Assembly (NCBI RefSeq): GCF_900230225.1
Contig: NZ_OCNH01000010.1
Span: forward strand, 1 to 64,000
Reading direction: 5' to 3'
Source of the DNA: Spirosoma fluviale
GTDB taxonomy: Bacteria; Bacteroidota; Bacteroidia; Cytophagales; Spirosomataceae
Length of the DNA: 64,000 bases
Numbering within the stretch: position 1 is the first letter of the stretch; every line of letters begins with the position of its first letter. Positions 9,608 through 19,122 of this stretch are shown one piece after another. Below the pieces are notes generated by a model. That model had not been told where the DNA came from. It did no database searches and was given only the letters and a program-made list of their open reading frames with translations. A program made the translations under genes and the position numbers.

Positions 9608-10492
9608 TTATTTCAAATCAGTTATCGCGCAGAAATCCATATCGCCATAGTCGAGGTTTTCACCGGCCATACCCCAGATAAAGGTATAGTTGGATGTCCC
9701 GGCACCCGAGTGGATCGACCAGTTGGGCGAAATGACGGCCTGCTCATTCTGCATCCAGATATGGCGGGTTTCCTGCGGCTGGCCCATAAAATGACAGACG
9801 CTTTGGCCTTGTGGTACTTCAAAATAGAAATAAACTTCCATGCGCCGGTCGTGGGTATGGGCAGGCATGGTGTTCCAGACGCTTCCGGCTTTCAACTCGG
9901 TCATGCCCATCTGCAACTGGCAGGTTGGCAATACGCTGTTAACCAGTAGCTTGTTGATCACCCGATGATTCGCCGTTTCCATGCTGCCTAAGGTAACCAC
10001 CTCCGCATCGGTCCGGGCTACTTTACGGGTCGGGTAATTCTTGTGGGCAGGCGTCGAGTTGAGGTAGAATTTGGCCGGAGCGTTGGCATCGGTTGAAACG
10101 AATTGAATCACCTCCGTTCCCTGTCCAATGTAGAGGGCTTCTTTGTACTCAAGGTCATACGATGTGCCATCGGCGATCACGGTCCCGGCACCCCCTACGT
10201 TAATAATGCCCAGTTCGCGCCGTTCCAGAAAGTAGTTTGCTTTGAGTTGTTCGGGCGTGTCGAGGGTAACGGGGCTACCAACCGGCATGATGCCACCAGT
10301 CAGATACCGGTCGAAAAACGACAATACCCACTGGAATTGATTGGGAACGAACAGGTTATTAATCAGGAAGTTTTGCCGGAGTTGCGCGGTATCCATACCT
10401 TTTACTTCGCCCGGCGAAGAAGCATAGCGACTTTTAAAAACTGTTTGGGAGGTGGTTTGGCTATCCACTTCAGGGGTTATTTCAGTTTGCAT
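9608..10492 (-). CDS. kduI: 5-dehydro-4-deoxy-D-glucuronate isomerase KduI
   Basis: A cupin-type isomerase of about 294 residues. Visible family features are the metal-binding MPAHTHDRRMEVYFYFE block, ending with the Glu ligand, and the C-terminal SIHSGAGTSNYTFIWGMAGEN. KduI converts 4-deoxy-L-threo-5-hexosulose uronate (from pectin or other uronate lyases) to 2,5-diketo-3-deoxygluconate, which KduD then reduces. The ATG at 10492 is chosen over the one at 10516, since the extra eight residues are not expected in the family. It forms an operon with kduD, 99 bases apart. A striking palindrome lies about 220 bases upstream of the start. Confidence 0.94.
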   Translation of the reverse strand: MQTEITPEVDSQTTSQTVFKSRYASSPGEVKGMDTAQLRQNFLINNLFVPNQFQWVLSFFDRYLTGGIMPVGSPVTLDTPEQLKANYFLERRELGIINVGGAGTVIADGTSYDLEYKEALYIGQGTEVIQFVSTDANAPAKFYLNSTPAHKNYPTRKVARTDAEVVTLGSMETANHRVINKLLVNSVLPTCQLQMGMTELKAGSVWNTMPAHTHDRRMEVYFYFEVPQGQSVCHFMGQPQETRHIWMQNEQAVISPNWSIHSGAGTSNYTFIWGMAGENLDYGDMDFCAITDLK

Positions 10493-11002
10493 AGGTGTAA
10501 AATTGCCAGTTGGCAACGGAAATTTAGTCGTTTTAAATCGTTGACGTAAGTCCTGTCTAACGTTGAAAAGTACAAATCACTAATCTTGGCGCAAGCAGGT
10601 GCACTAGCAGTAATAGATCATTTGTTTTGCCCATTTACTACATATTACACACGAATGTAAAGGGTTAATGCAATTTTATACGCCTTTGAGCCATAAAAAA
10701 CAGTGCTTTTCGCGCAAGCGTTACCGCAAACGTTTGCGGTAACGCTTGCGTAAGAGAATGGTAATCTTAAAAAGGTTAAATTTTTTGTAACACGTTGAAG
10801 ACACTGATTCTCTACTTGTATGGTACCTGTCAATTGGGTTGGCGGGGCTATCTTTTTAAAATTATATTTAGCACATAGATTATAATTCAGGTTAAGTACT
10901 TGAGCAAATTTGTTGAACTTCTTTATTTCTTAACCCCGCGAAAGCTGACAGTAACAAAAGTTTCTGTTGATTTGCTTACTTTTCCCTCTCATTCTCTGAA
11001 CT
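10493..11002. other. Divergent promoter region between kduI and the phosphonate genes
   Basis: A 510-base gap between genes transcribed in opposite directions. It is AT-rich apart from one GC-rich palindrome at 10713-10750, described separately. Near the plus-strand gene, TACTTTTC at about 10977-10984 is one base off the Bacteroidota -7 consensus TAnnTTTG and is 19 bases from the start codon. No credible gene was found in the gap. Confidence 0.55.
10713..10750. promoter_or_regulatory. 38-bp perfect palindrome, probable LacI-family operator
   Basis: The two 19-base halves 10713-10731 and 10732-10750 are exact reverse complements with no loop. The centre CCGCAAACGTTTGCGG has the central CpG and flanking GCAAACGTTTGC that LacI/GalR/PurR-family regulators bind. 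Each outer arm carries another half-site-like GCAAGCGTTAC. It lies between divergent kduI and the PhnX-like gene, and a role in sugar-acid control of kduID is the simplest guess. The regulator gene is not in the window. Confidence 0.6.
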
Positions 11003-11737
11003 ATGCAACCAATTGAATTAGTGGTATTTGACATGGCGGGCACTACCGTGACCGACCATCATGAGGTAGAGCGATGTTTCGCCGAAGCGGCCTTTGAAAC
11101 CGGTTTATCGGTCTCCGATGAGCGAATTCTGGCTATGCAGGGCCTGTCCAAGCGATACGTATTTGAAACCCTCTGGAAGGAGCAGTTGGGCGAAGATAGT
11201 CCAGAGGTGCAGCCAAAGGTGGATAGTTCGTACGATGCTTTTCGTCGAATTCTGGAAAATCATTACCTCACACAGGGAGCAACACCCACCGAAGGGTGTC
11301 TGGAGACTTTCGCTTACCTGCACGAGCGGGGCATCGCCATTGCGCTCACAACGGGCTTTTATCGGGTAGTTACCGATATTATTCTGGAAAAACTTGGCTG
11401 GCTCGATGGACTCAATGACCAGCGTGTTGGCACAACAAATAGTCTGCTACAGGCGTCCATTGCCAGTGATGAAGTAGAGCGCGGCCGTCCGTACCCCCAA
11501 ATGATCGAGCGGGCTATGAAACTGCTGGGCGTTACAAACCCGAAAGCTATTGTGAATATCGGCGACACACCGTCTGACTTGCTCTCGGGCCGGGCAGCGG
11601 GAGTAGCCATGAATCTGGGACTTACCAATGGTACCCACACCCGCGAGCAACTGGAAGCCCACCCGCACGATCTATTGCTGGGGTCGCTCCGGGAATTACC
11701 GGCTCTGCTGGAAAAGCATGAATTATCCCTTACCTAA
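11003..11737 (+). CDS. Phosphonatase-like HAD hydrolase (PhnX-like, TIGR03351 type)
   Basis: A 244-residue HAD enzyme close to phosphonoacetaldehyde hydrolase. The first motif is FDMAGTTV with nucleophile Asp10 and Ala12 where ordinary HADs have Asp, as in PhnX. The cap carries Lys50 (MQGLSKRYVF) at the place of the Schiff-base lysine of PhnX, and an Arg (ERGRPYPQM) replaces the usual lysine before motif IV (NIGDTPSDL). These are the known marks of the TIGR03351 group, which splits a C-P bond in a 2-oxoethylphosphonate such as phosphonoacetaldehyde or its 1-hydroxy form. The FAD oxidase that follows after 46 bases is the known genomic partner of this group and would supply the aldehyde. Confidence 0.88.
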   Translation: MQPIELVVFDMAGTTVTDHHEVERCFAEAAFETGLSVSDERILAMQGLSKRYVFETLWKEQLGEDSPEVQPKVDSSYDAFRRILENHYLTQGATPTEGCLETFAYLHERGIAIALTTGFYRVVTDIILEKLGWLDGLNDQRVGTTNSLLQASIASDEVERGRPYPQMIERAMKLLGVTNPKAIVNIGDTPSDLLSGRAAGVAMNLGLTNGTHTREQLEAHPHDLLLGSLRELPALLEKHELSLT

Positions 11738-11783
11738 TCTATGCCGTTCGTGAGCCGTTTAGGCTTCGAAACGAATCCATAAA

Positions 11784-12935
11784 ATGACATCTTCTTACGA
11801 TCTGATTGTTATTGGTGCCGGAGCCCTCGGTACTTTCCATGCCTACCATGCCGCTAAAGCCGGAAAACGGGTGTTACTGCTCGAAAAAGACCGTTATCCC
11901 ATCGGTGCCACCGTCCGCAACTTCGGGCAGGCGGTGCCCTCGGGACTGGCGGGGCGGTGGTTCGACTACGGTCGGCGGAGTCTGGAAATATACCGGGACA
12001 TTCAGCAGGAAACTGACATCTCCGTGCGCCAGAATGGCACGATCTATATAGCTTCCGATGTCGACGAGTGGACCTTGGCCAACGAACTTCACGACCGCTA
12101 TCAGCAGATTGGCTACGTCAGCGAATTGTGGACGAAAGCTCAGTGCCTGGCCAAATACCCAACTCTGAAGCCGGATTATGTAGTGGGCGGTATCTATTTT
12201 CCGCAGGAAATGAGCGTTGAGCCGGAGCAGATGATCCATCGGTTAATTGCCTTTGTTCAGCAGAAATACGGTGTCGATTACCGGCCCGGTTCAGTCGTGG
12301 TCGATGCGCAGTCTACGGCCAGCGGGGCTACCGTGACCCTCAGTAATCGGCAGCAGTTTCAGGCTGATCGGGTTATTATATGCAGTGGGCATGAGGTTCG
12401 GTTGTTATTCCCGGAGGTGCTGGCACAGGCGGGGCTGGTCGTGAGCAAACTACAGATGTTGCTGGCCGAGCCGGTTGCCGGTCTGGATTTGCCGGGAAAC
12501 ATATTGACGGGCCTGACTATTCGGCGGTACGAATCCTTTCAAGAGTGCCCTTCTTACGAACGGATATCGGTCAATACACCCGAACATCTGGCTGAACTCA
12601 AAAAATGGGGTATTCATATTCTTTTCAAACAGGCAACGGATGGGTCGATTATCGTGGGCGACTCGCATGAATACGCCGAAGCGACCCAGGCCGAAGACCT
12701 CGGCTACCATACCCAGGACTTTATCAATGACCTGATGCTGGCTGAGGCCCGGCGCATTGTTACCTTCCCGTTAACCGTCCGAAAAACCTGGGCCGGATTT
12801 TACAGCCAGACAAAAAACGAAATCTTCGAGCATAGTATCGATAGTAACATCCATATAGTGACAGGAATAGGTGGCAAAGGCATGAGTTCAGGGGCCGGTT
12901 ATACTGAACACAATATTCAGCAATGGTTAAAATGA
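11784..12935 (+). CDS. FAD-dependent amine oxidase linked to phosphonate use (TIGR03364/HpnW-like)
   Basis: A 383-residue DAO-type flavoprotein with the FAD-binding motif VIGAGALGTFHAYHAAKAG at residues 8-26, LLLEKD at the end of the second strand, the family-typical ATVRNFGQAVPSG, and the C-terminal VTGIGGKGMSSGAG that closes the flavin site. This subfamily is known to sit next to PhnX-like hydrolases and is proposed to oxidatively deaminate an aminoethylphosphonate or its 1-hydroxy derivative to the aldehyde. Order and spacing here (downstream of the hydrolase, 46 bases) fit a two-gene operon, closed by a terminator at 12981. The exact substrate is not shown by the sequence. Confidence 0.87.
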   Translation: MTSSYDLIVIGAGALGTFHAYHAAKAGKRVLLLEKDRYPIGATVRNFGQAVPSGLAGRWFDYGRRSLEIYRDIQQETDISVRQNGTIYIASDVDEWTLANELHDRYQQIGYVSELWTKAQCLAKYPTLKPDYVVGGIYFPQEMSVEPEQMIHRLIAFVQQKYGVDYRPGSVVVDAQSTASGATVTLSNRQQFQADRVIICSGHEVRLLFPEVLAQAGLVVSKLQMLLAEPVAGLDLPGNILTGLTIRRYESFQECPSYERISVNTPEHLAELKKWGIHILFKQATDGSIIVGDSHEYAEATQAEDLGYHTQDFINDLMLAEARRIVTFPLTVRKTWAGFYSQTKNEIFEHSIDSNIHIVTGIGGKGMSSGAGYTEHNIQQWLK

Positions 12936-12980
12936 AATTGTGAACATTCTTGAATGGAATAATATTTTGGTTTAAATATT

Positions 12981-13008
12981 AAGGCAGGATAAATATTCTG
13001 CCTTTTTG
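12981..13008 (+). terminator. Rho-independent terminator after the FAD oxidase gene
   Basis: The stem AAGGCAG (12981-12987) pairs with CTGCCTT (12998-13004), with a 10-base loop, followed by a T-rich run TTTGTTT. It separates the hydrolase/oxidase pair from the SusC gene. Confidence 0.75.
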
Positions 13009-13056
13009 TTTATGTACTGGTAATATATGCTTAATATTAGGTCAATCTCAAAAGAA

Positions 13057-13064
13057 TACTTTTG
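13057..13064 (+). promoter_or_regulatory. Bacteroidota -7 promoter box upstream of SusC
   Basis: TACTTTTG matches the Bacteroidota primary-sigma -7 consensus TAnnTTTG and lies 36 bases before the SusC start codon. A clear -33 TTTG-like box is not visible, so the site is only tentative. Confidence 0.45.
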
Positions 13065-13100
13065 CGGAAAATTACTTAAGCATACTAACCTGTCAAACGT

Positions 13101-16100
13101 ATGAAGCTCTATTTACAAACTTCAACGCCATGGCAACGGACACTCGCTTCCCGCGATTTATGCCGTTTGTACGTGGCGTTTTTATTTTGCCTGTTATCCG
13201 GTATGTCGGCCCTTGCGCAGACGATTACCGGACGCGTAACTTCAGGCGACGATAACCAGCCGTTGCCGGGGGTATCTATCGTCGTAAAAGGAACCAATGC
13301 TGGCACAACCTCCCGCGCCGATGGTACGTATTCGATCAATGTACAGCCATCCGGTACCCTAACGTTCTCGTTTATCGGCTATGCGACGCAGGAAATTGCC
13401 ATAGCCAATGGCAACGGCCAACCGCGCACCAAACTGGATGTGACGATGCTTGCCGGTGACCGGACGCTCAACGAAGTAGTTGTTACGGCCCTGGGTATCA
13501 AGAAAGATGTACGCAACATCGGGGTTTCCATCCAGTCTGTCGATGGGTCACAACTGCTCAAAGCCCGTGAACCCAACGCCATAAACGGTCTGGTTGGTAA
13601 AGTAGCGGGTCTGACAATCGGTGCCTCGGCCGAACTCCTCCGCCGACCCAATATCGTGCTGCGGGGTAATACCGATGTGCTGTTTGTGGTGGATGGGGTG
13701 CCCATCAACTCCGATACCTGGAACATCAGCCCCGACGATATTGATACCTATTCGGTACTGAAAGGAGCCTCGGCGTCGGCCCTGTACGGTTTCCGGGGTA
13801 AGAACGGGGCCATCCTGATCACGACCAAGCGCGGTACGAAAGACAAGCGTGGCTTTGCCGTCGACGTAAATACGAGCCAGATGGTCGACAACGGCTTTCT
13901 GGCCATTCCGAAAGTTCAGGACGAATACGGCCCCGGCGACCACGGCGTGTATGAGTTCGTGGATGGTAAAGGGGGCGGTAAAAACGATGGTGACTACGAC
14001 ATCTGGGGCCCCCGTTTTGAGGGTCAGTTGATTCCACAGTACGACAGCCCTATTGATCCGGCTACCGGCAAGCGAATTGGTACGCCCTGGGTGGCGCGTG
14101 GTAAGGACAACCTCCGGCGGTTTTTGCAGACAGGTATCCTGTCGACCAATAACATATCAGTGTCGTCGTCGGGTGAAAAATATGACCTGCGTTTCTCCGT
14201 TTCGCACAACTACCAGCGCGGTCTGGTGCCTAACACCAAGCTGAACAGCACGACGTTCAAAGTGTCGACGGGCTATAATTTCTCGAACCGGCTGCGGTTT
14301 GAAGGCGATGTGCAGGTCAACCGGCAGTTTACGCCCAATATTCCCGACGTGAACTACGGCCCGAACTCGATGATTTATAACATCGTCATCTGGGGCGGTG
14401 CCGACTGGGATGTTGATCAACTGAAAAACTACTGGCAGCCGGGCAAAGAAGGGACGCAACAGATTTATGCGGAGTATCAGCGGTACAACAATCCCTGGTT
14501 TGTAGCCAAAGAGTGGTTGCGCGGGCATTATAAAACGGATATCGTTGGGCAAACATCCCTTAAGTACAGCATTACTGATGGGTTAGACCTCACCCTGCGT
14601 ACCCAGGTGTCGACCTGGAACCTATTGCGCAACGAGAAGTTCCCTTACTCTGCCACTAGCTATGGCCGCGAAGAAACCAAAGGCGATTACCGCGAAGACC
14701 GCCGGAATCTGCTCGATAACAACACCGACTTATTGCTTAAATACAATAAGCGTGTTAGTCCACTGCTGAACGTCAATGCCATTGCCGGGGGCAACCTGCG
14801 GGTGTACAACTACACCTCAAACTATGCCTCCACAAACTACCTGAACGTGCCCGGCGTGTACAACTTCGCCAACTCGCTCAACCCGGTTACTGCCGCCAAC
14901 TTTAATTCTGATATGCGGGTATTATCGGCCTATTACTCGGCTGACTTTACGCTGAAGGATTTCGTAACCCTGTCGACAACGGGTCGGGTGGATAAGCTGT
15001 CTACGCTGCCAAAAGGAAACAACACTTTCTTCTATCCGTCGGTGGCGCTGAGCACGGTCTTGTCCGATTATCTGCGGTTACCACAGGCCATTTCGTTTCT
15101 GAAATTCCGGGCTTCCTATGCTAATGTAAAAGATGGGCTGACCCAATCGCAAATTGGTGTACCAAACTGGTCGCTGGGCTACGGTGAGCAGTATCAGTCG
15201 TCGTATGATGGGCCAACCTATCAGAATGCGGCCGTATATAGCACCCCGTTAACCATAAACAATACCTCGACGGCCTACTTTACCAATGCGCTGAACAACC
15301 CGAATATCAAGCCTAACAGTACGTCGCAAAGCGAGGTGGGCTTAGATGTTCGTTTCCTGAACAACCGACTGGCCTTCGATGCCGCTTATTACATCAGTGA
15401 TGATGGTCCGCGTATTTTTAACCTGCCTATTTCCGAAACGACCGGCTATTCGTCGGCGCTGGTAAACGGGATTAAAACCCAGAAGAAAGGCATTGAACTG
15501 TCGCTGACGGGTAAAGTACTGCAAAATCCCAATGGCCTCAACTGGGATGTACTGGCCAACTGGTCGACCTATAAAGAAATATACAAAGATTTTTATCCGG
15601 GTGTAACGGCCCTGAATACCTTCTTTAAAATTGGTGACCGGACGGATAAGTATTACACCTCGACCTTTGTACGTACGCCCGATGGCCAGATCATCAACGA
15701 TGCCGGTGGTCGACCCATCCGGACAACTGTTTCGCAATTTGTCGGTAACATCAACCCAGATTGGGTATTCGGGGTCAACAACCGGTTCAGCTACAAAGGC
15801 CTGACCTTTAGCTTCCAGGTCGATGGTCGTGTGGGCGGTGTTATCTCCGATTACGTACAACAGAAATCGTATGCTGGTGGCCGCATCATTAACACCGTGC
15901 AGGGCGATATGGCCGCAGCGCGTTTGAACGATACAAAAGGGATTAAATCGTATTTGGGCGAAGGCGTTCAGGTGAGTAATGGAGCCGTCATCAACTACAA
16001 TTCAGATGGTTACGTGACCAACTACGCTGAGCTGCAATATAAGCCAAACGAAACCAAAGCGTTTTTGCAGGATTACATTGCCCGGCGGTACGGCTTCGAC

Positions 16101-16346
16101 GGCGGGAATATGATCAGCCGGACGTACGTGAAACTTCGTGAAGTCGTGGTTGGCTATTCGCTGCCGCAGACATTCACCAGCCGCCTGGGCATCAGGCAGG
16201 CATCTGTTTCGCTCGTGGCTCGTAACCTGCTTTACTTCGCCGAGAAAAAAGACATCGACATCGACCAGTTTACGAGCGGTGGCCGTTCGGATCTGCAAAC
16301 GCCAACGACCCGCCGGTACGGTATCAACCTGAACCTGACATTCTAA
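13101..16346 (+). CDS. SusC/RagA-family TonB-linked outer membrane protein of the phosphonate locus
   Basis: A complete 1081-residue SusC. Signal peptide around residues 22-40 (LYVAFLFCLLSGMSALAQ), carboxypeptidase-like domain (ITGRVTSGDDNQPLPGVS), plug with LNEVVVTALGIKKD, VLFVVDGVPIN and VLKGASASALYGFRGKNGA, then the barrel ending in the aromatic strand RRYGINLNLTF. It lacks an STN domain and so is not obviously wired to an ECF/FecR pair. Its SusD partner follows. Flanked by phosphonate-type enzymes on both sides, it may import a phosphonate-bearing glycan, lipid headgroup or polymer; this is inference from context. Confidence 0.93.
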   Translation: MKLYLQTSTPWQRTLASRDLCRLYVAFLFCLLSGMSALAQTITGRVTSGDDNQPLPGVSIVVKGTNAGTTSRADGTYSINVQPSGTLTFSFIGYATQEIAIANGNGQPRTKLDVTMLAGDRTLNEVVVTALGIKKDVRNIGVSIQSVDGSQLLKAREPNAINGLVGKVAGLTIGASAELLRRPNIVLRGNTDVLFVVDGVPINSDTWNISPDDIDTYSVLKGASASALYGFRGKNGAILITTKRGTKDKRGFAVDVNTSQMVDNGFLAIPKVQDEYGPGDHGVYEFVDGKGGGKNDGDYDIWGPRFEGQLIPQYDSPIDPATGKRIGTPWVARGKDNLRRFLQTGILSTNNISVSSSGEKYDLRFSVSHNYQRGLVPNTKLNSTTFKVSTGYNFSNRLRFEGDVQVNRQFTPNIPDVNYGPNSMIYNIVIWGGADWDVDQLKNYWQPGKEGTQQIYAEYQRYNNPWFVAKEWLRGHYKTDIVGQTSLKYSITDGLDLTLRTQVSTWNLLRNEKFPYSATSYGREETKGDYREDRRNLLDNNTDLLLKYNKRVSPLLNVNAIAGGNLRVYNYTSNYASTNYLNVPGVYNFANSLNPVTAANFNSDMRVLSAYYSADFTLKDFVTLSTTGRVDKLSTLPKGNNTFFYPSVALSTVLSDYLRLPQAISFLKFRASYANVKDGLTQSQIGVPNWSLGYGEQYQSSYDGPTYQNAAVYSTPLTINNTSTAYFTNALNNPNIKPNSTSQSEVGLDVRFLNNRLAFDAAYYISDDGPRIFNLPISETTGYSSALVNGIKTQKKGIELSLTGKVLQNPNGLNWDVLANWSTYKEIYKDFYPGVTALNTFFKIGDRTDKYYTSTFVRTPDGQIINDAGGRPIRTTVSQFVGNINPDWVFGVNNRFSYKGLTFSFQVDGRVGGVISDYVQQKSYAGGRIINTVQGDMAAARLNDTKGIKSYLGEGVQVSNGAVINYNSDGYVTNYAELQYKPNETKAFLQDYIARRYGFDGGNMISRTYVKLREVVVGYSLPQTFTSRLGIRQASVSLVARNLLYFAEKKDIDIDQFTSGGRSDLQTPTTRRYGINLNLTF

Positions 16347-16378
16347 TCGAGTAGTAAGGTTATGACACAGACCGGGCC

Positions 16379-16461
16379 GCCGGAGCGGATACGCTGAGAA
16401 GCACGGAGATACACAGAGGTCTCAGTGAATCTCTGTGCAATCTCAGCGAATCTCTGTGTAA
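16379..16461. repeat. Imperfect inverted repeat, CTCTGTGTATCTC family
   Basis: The segment holds CACGGAGATACACAGAGG facing CTCTGTGCAATCTCAGCG and a second copy AATCTCTGTGTAAC. The words shared with 18102-18187 and 27898-27999 are GAGATACACA and its complement. It fills the SusC-SusD gap, so it would be within the transcript. Confidence 0.65.
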
Positions 16462-16490
16462 CAACCTTTTACCACAACTAATCACTAAAT

Positions 16491-18089
16491 ATGAAACTCA
16501 ATAAACTCTTTATACTCTCGTTAACGACGCTGACCCTGGCGCTGTCGGGTTGCGAAAAGTCGTTCGACGAACTCGAAAAGGACCCCAACCGGGCCGTGAA
16601 TGCCCCCGCTTCCCTCGTGTTGAAGGGTATTCTGAACGATATGTACAATAGCGGCAACAGCCCGTCCGGTTTTTCGGGCGTTACCAACCAGCCCTGGGGT
16701 GCCGAGCAACGCTACAATCAGTTCTACGCCAGTAACTACGATTACTACTCGACCAACGAGTATAACTGGACCACCACAAGCCTGAATTACTTCACGCTGA
16801 AAGACGTGATCAAAATGGAGGCCGAAGCCAAGCGGGCTGGTGCTGCCGATGTGAACCCATACTCCGCGTTGGGTAAGTTCTTTCGGGCGTATTTCTACGA
16901 AAATATGACTCGGCGCGTGGGCGACGTTCCGCTCACCGAAGCGCTGAAAGATTTGGGTAATCTGACACCCAAGTACGATTCGCAGAAGGCCGTTTATGCG
17001 CAGATTCTGAAATGGCTGGACGATGCCAATACCGATATGGCGGCCATCATCACCAAAGGCGACAATACACTGGCGGGCGATTTTTATTTGAATAACGACC
17101 TGCGCAAATGGCAGAAGATCATTAACGCCTACCGGATTCGGGTGCTGATCAGCCTGAGCAAAAAGGAAGGCGATACCGATCTGGCCATCAAACAGAAATT
17201 CGCCGAGATGATTGGGAATTCGACCAAGTATCCGTTGCCAACGGGCCTGAGCGACAACCTGCAATATATTCACAATAGTACACAGAGTAAATATCCTCGT
17301 AATCAGGATAACTTTGGGCAGAGTGCTACCCGTGAAAATATGGCTAAAACCTATATCGACGTATTGGTAGAACGCAAAGACCCGCGCCTTTTCGTTGTAG
17401 CTGAACCGGCGTCGGCTAAACTGGCAGCTGGACTGAAACCAACTGACTTTGCGGCTTTTGTAGGAGCGTCGTCGGGCGAAGATTTGCAGGATATGGCTAC
17501 TAAGGTGCTGAAAGGCGAGTATTCGTTCCAGAACCGGAAGCATTATTATACATCGTACATAGGCGAGCCTGTATTCATCATTGGCTATCCTGAACTGATG
17601 TTCAACATTGCGGAAGGAATCAACCGGGGTTGGGCAGCTGGTGATGCGGCCAGCTACTATCAAAAAGGCATTGCCGCATCGATGGAGTTTTACGGGCTGA
17701 AAGATGGTGCTAACACCGTTACATTCTCGCGGGATGGGGGTATCTTCAACTTCGATAACTATACGGTCAACGTGAGCCTGGCCGATTATCTGGCGCAGCC
17801 GTCGGTAAAATACGCCGGTAATATAGCCACGGGGCTGAGCCAGATTTTAACGCAGAAGTACATCGCTTTCTTCCAGAATTCAGGATTGGAAGCGTTTTAT
17901 AACCAGCGTCGGACGGGCGTGCCGACCTTCCTGACGGGGGTAGGCACCAGCAACAGCGGACGGATTCCAAAGCGCTGGCTGTATCCGCAAAACGAACGGA
18001 CAACGAACGAGGTGAATCTGAAAGCTGCTCTGACGACTCAGTATGGCGGCAATGATGATATCAACTCAGTTATGTGGCTTTTGCAGTAA
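16491..18089 (+). CDS. SusD/RagB-family nutrient-binding outer membrane lipoprotein
   Basis: A 532-residue protein with a lipoprotein signal (MKLNKLFILSLTTLTLALSG, lipobox LSGC with Cys21). The body has the helical repeats of the SusD-like group 2 type (LGKFFRAYFYENMTRRVGDVPL, then LNNDLRKWQKIINAYRIRVL) and ends with RIPKRWLYPQNERTTNEVN, typical of this subgroup. It caps the SusC barrel and binds the ligand at the cell surface. It lies 144 bases after SusC, the gap being filled by an inverted repeat. Confidence 0.92.
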   Translation: MKLNKLFILSLTTLTLALSGCEKSFDELEKDPNRAVNAPASLVLKGILNDMYNSGNSPSGFSGVTNQPWGAEQRYNQFYASNYDYYSTNEYNWTTTSLNYFTLKDVIKMEAEAKRAGAADVNPYSALGKFFRAYFYENMTRRVGDVPLTEALKDLGNLTPKYDSQKAVYAQILKWLDDANTDMAAIITKGDNTLAGDFYLNNDLRKWQKIINAYRIRVLISLSKKEGDTDLAIKQKFAEMIGNSTKYPLPTGLSDNLQYIHNSTQSKYPRNQDNFGQSATRENMAKTYIDVLVERKDPRLFVVAEPASAKLAAGLKPTDFAAFVGASSGEDLQDMATKVLKGEYSFQNRKHYYTSYIGEPVFIIGYPELMFNIAEGINRGWAAGDAASYYQKGIAASMEFYGLKDGANTVTFSRDGGIFNFDNYTVNVSLADYLAQPSVKYAGNIATGLSQILTQKYIAFFQNSGLEAFYNQRRTGVPTFLTGVGTSNSGRIPKRWLYPQNERTTNEVNLKAALTTQYGGNDDINSVMWLLQ

Positions 18090-18101
18090 GTAGCGAGTCG
18101 T

Positions 18102-18187
18102 TTTGACACAGAGATACACAAAGAATAGAAGAGATCTACGGAGTCTTCCTTTACTCTCTTTTACGCTTTGTGTATCTCTGTGTCAAA
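18102..18187. repeat. Perfect 22-bp inverted repeat, CTCTGTGTATCTC family
   Basis: Arms 18102-18123 and 18166-18187 are exact reverse complements around a 42-base loop. The arm core GACACAGAGATACACAAAG is related to the repeats at 16379 and 27898. It lies between the SusD stop and the start of the metallophosphoesterase gene and makes start codons upstream of 18198 unlikely for that gene. Confidence 0.85.
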
Positions 18188-18206
18188 CTATAATAGTATG
18201 TACCTC

Positions 18207-19121
18207 ATGAACCGCAGAACCCTCCTTAAGTCGGCGGCTTTATTGCCCGCCATCGCTACAGAAACGGTAATAAGCCCGAATCTGGCCCGTAAGCGCTCTG
18301 TTCGCTTTGCCTATCTGGGCGATACGCACATTACGCCGGATGCCAAACCAGTCGAGCACATCGCCAAATGCTTTCGCCACGTGCAGAATCAGGCCGATAA
18401 GCCGTCATTCATCCTGCATGGTGGCGATGTGATCATGGATGCGCTGGCCGAAGATCGGCAGAAGGTACAGCAGCAGTGGGATGCCTGGAATAAACTCGTT
18501 AAGTCGGACAATTCATTGCCCATCGAGTATTGTATCGGTAACCATGACATCTGGGGCTTCGAGAATGCGAAAACCGATCTGCTGTACGGGAAGAAATGGG
18601 CCATCGACGAGATGAAAATCAGCGGTCGGTATCGGAGTTTCGACCGGAACGGCTGGCATTTTATCATCCTCGACAGTGTACAGCCCAAACCCGACGGCAA
18701 GTGGTACACGGGAAACATCGACGCTGAGCAGATGGACTGGCTGAAAGCGGATCTAGCCAAAACCAGTCCGAAAACACCTATTCTGGTCCTGTCACATATT
18801 CCAATCTTCAGCCCGACTGGTTTTTTCAGCGAAACGAACGTGAAGGATGGTATGTGGAACATCTCGGCGGGCCTTATTCTGGCTAACACGCCGGAGTTGC
18901 TGAAGCTGTTCTATCAGTATCCAAACGTAAAAGCCGCCCTGAGCGGGCACATGCATTTGCTGGACCGGGTTGAGTACAACGGCGTTACGTACCTTTGCAA
19001 CGGGGCCGTTAGCGGGAACTGGTGGAAGAACGATGTCTACCAGCAAACGAAAGCCGGATACGCCCTCTTTGATTTATACGACGACGGAAGTGTAGAACGT
19101 ACCTATTTATCCTACATGTAA
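18207..19121 (+). CDS. Exported metallophosphoesterase (calcineurin-like, CpdA-type)
   Basis: About 304 residues. The start at 18207 gives a Tat-like signal (MNRRTLLKSAALLPAIATE); an in-frame ATG at 18198 is possible, and earlier ones fall within the hairpin. All five metal-site blocks of the family are present: YLGDTHI, LHGGDVI, IGNHDIW, VLSHIPIF and LSGHMHLLD. Such enzymes use two metal ions to hydrolyse phosphomono- or diesters. Being exported and placed inside the phosphonate locus, it could remove an ester group from an imported phosphonate or phosphate ester. No substrate can be named. Confidence 0.88.
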   Translation: MNRRTLLKSAALLPAIATETVISPNLARKRSVRFAYLGDTHITPDAKPVEHIAKCFRHVQNQADKPSFILHGGDVIMDALAEDRQKVQQQWDAWNKLVKSDNSLPIEYCIGNHDIWGFENAKTDLLYGKKWAIDEMKISGRYRSFDRNGWHFIILDSVQPKPDGKWYTGNIDAEQMDWLKADLAKTSPKTPILVLSHIPIFSPTGFFSETNVKDGMWNISAGLILANTPELLKLFYQYPNVKAALSGHMHLLDRVEYNGVTYLCNGAVSGNWWKNDVYQQTKAGYALFDLYDDGSVERTYLSYM

Positions 19122-19122
19122 C

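Noticed and set aside
16521-17663. Open frame of 380 codons on the minus strand opposite the SusD gene
   Set aside because: It lies wholly antisense to a clear SusD lipoprotein gene, shows no domain and has the composition of a codon-mirror frame.
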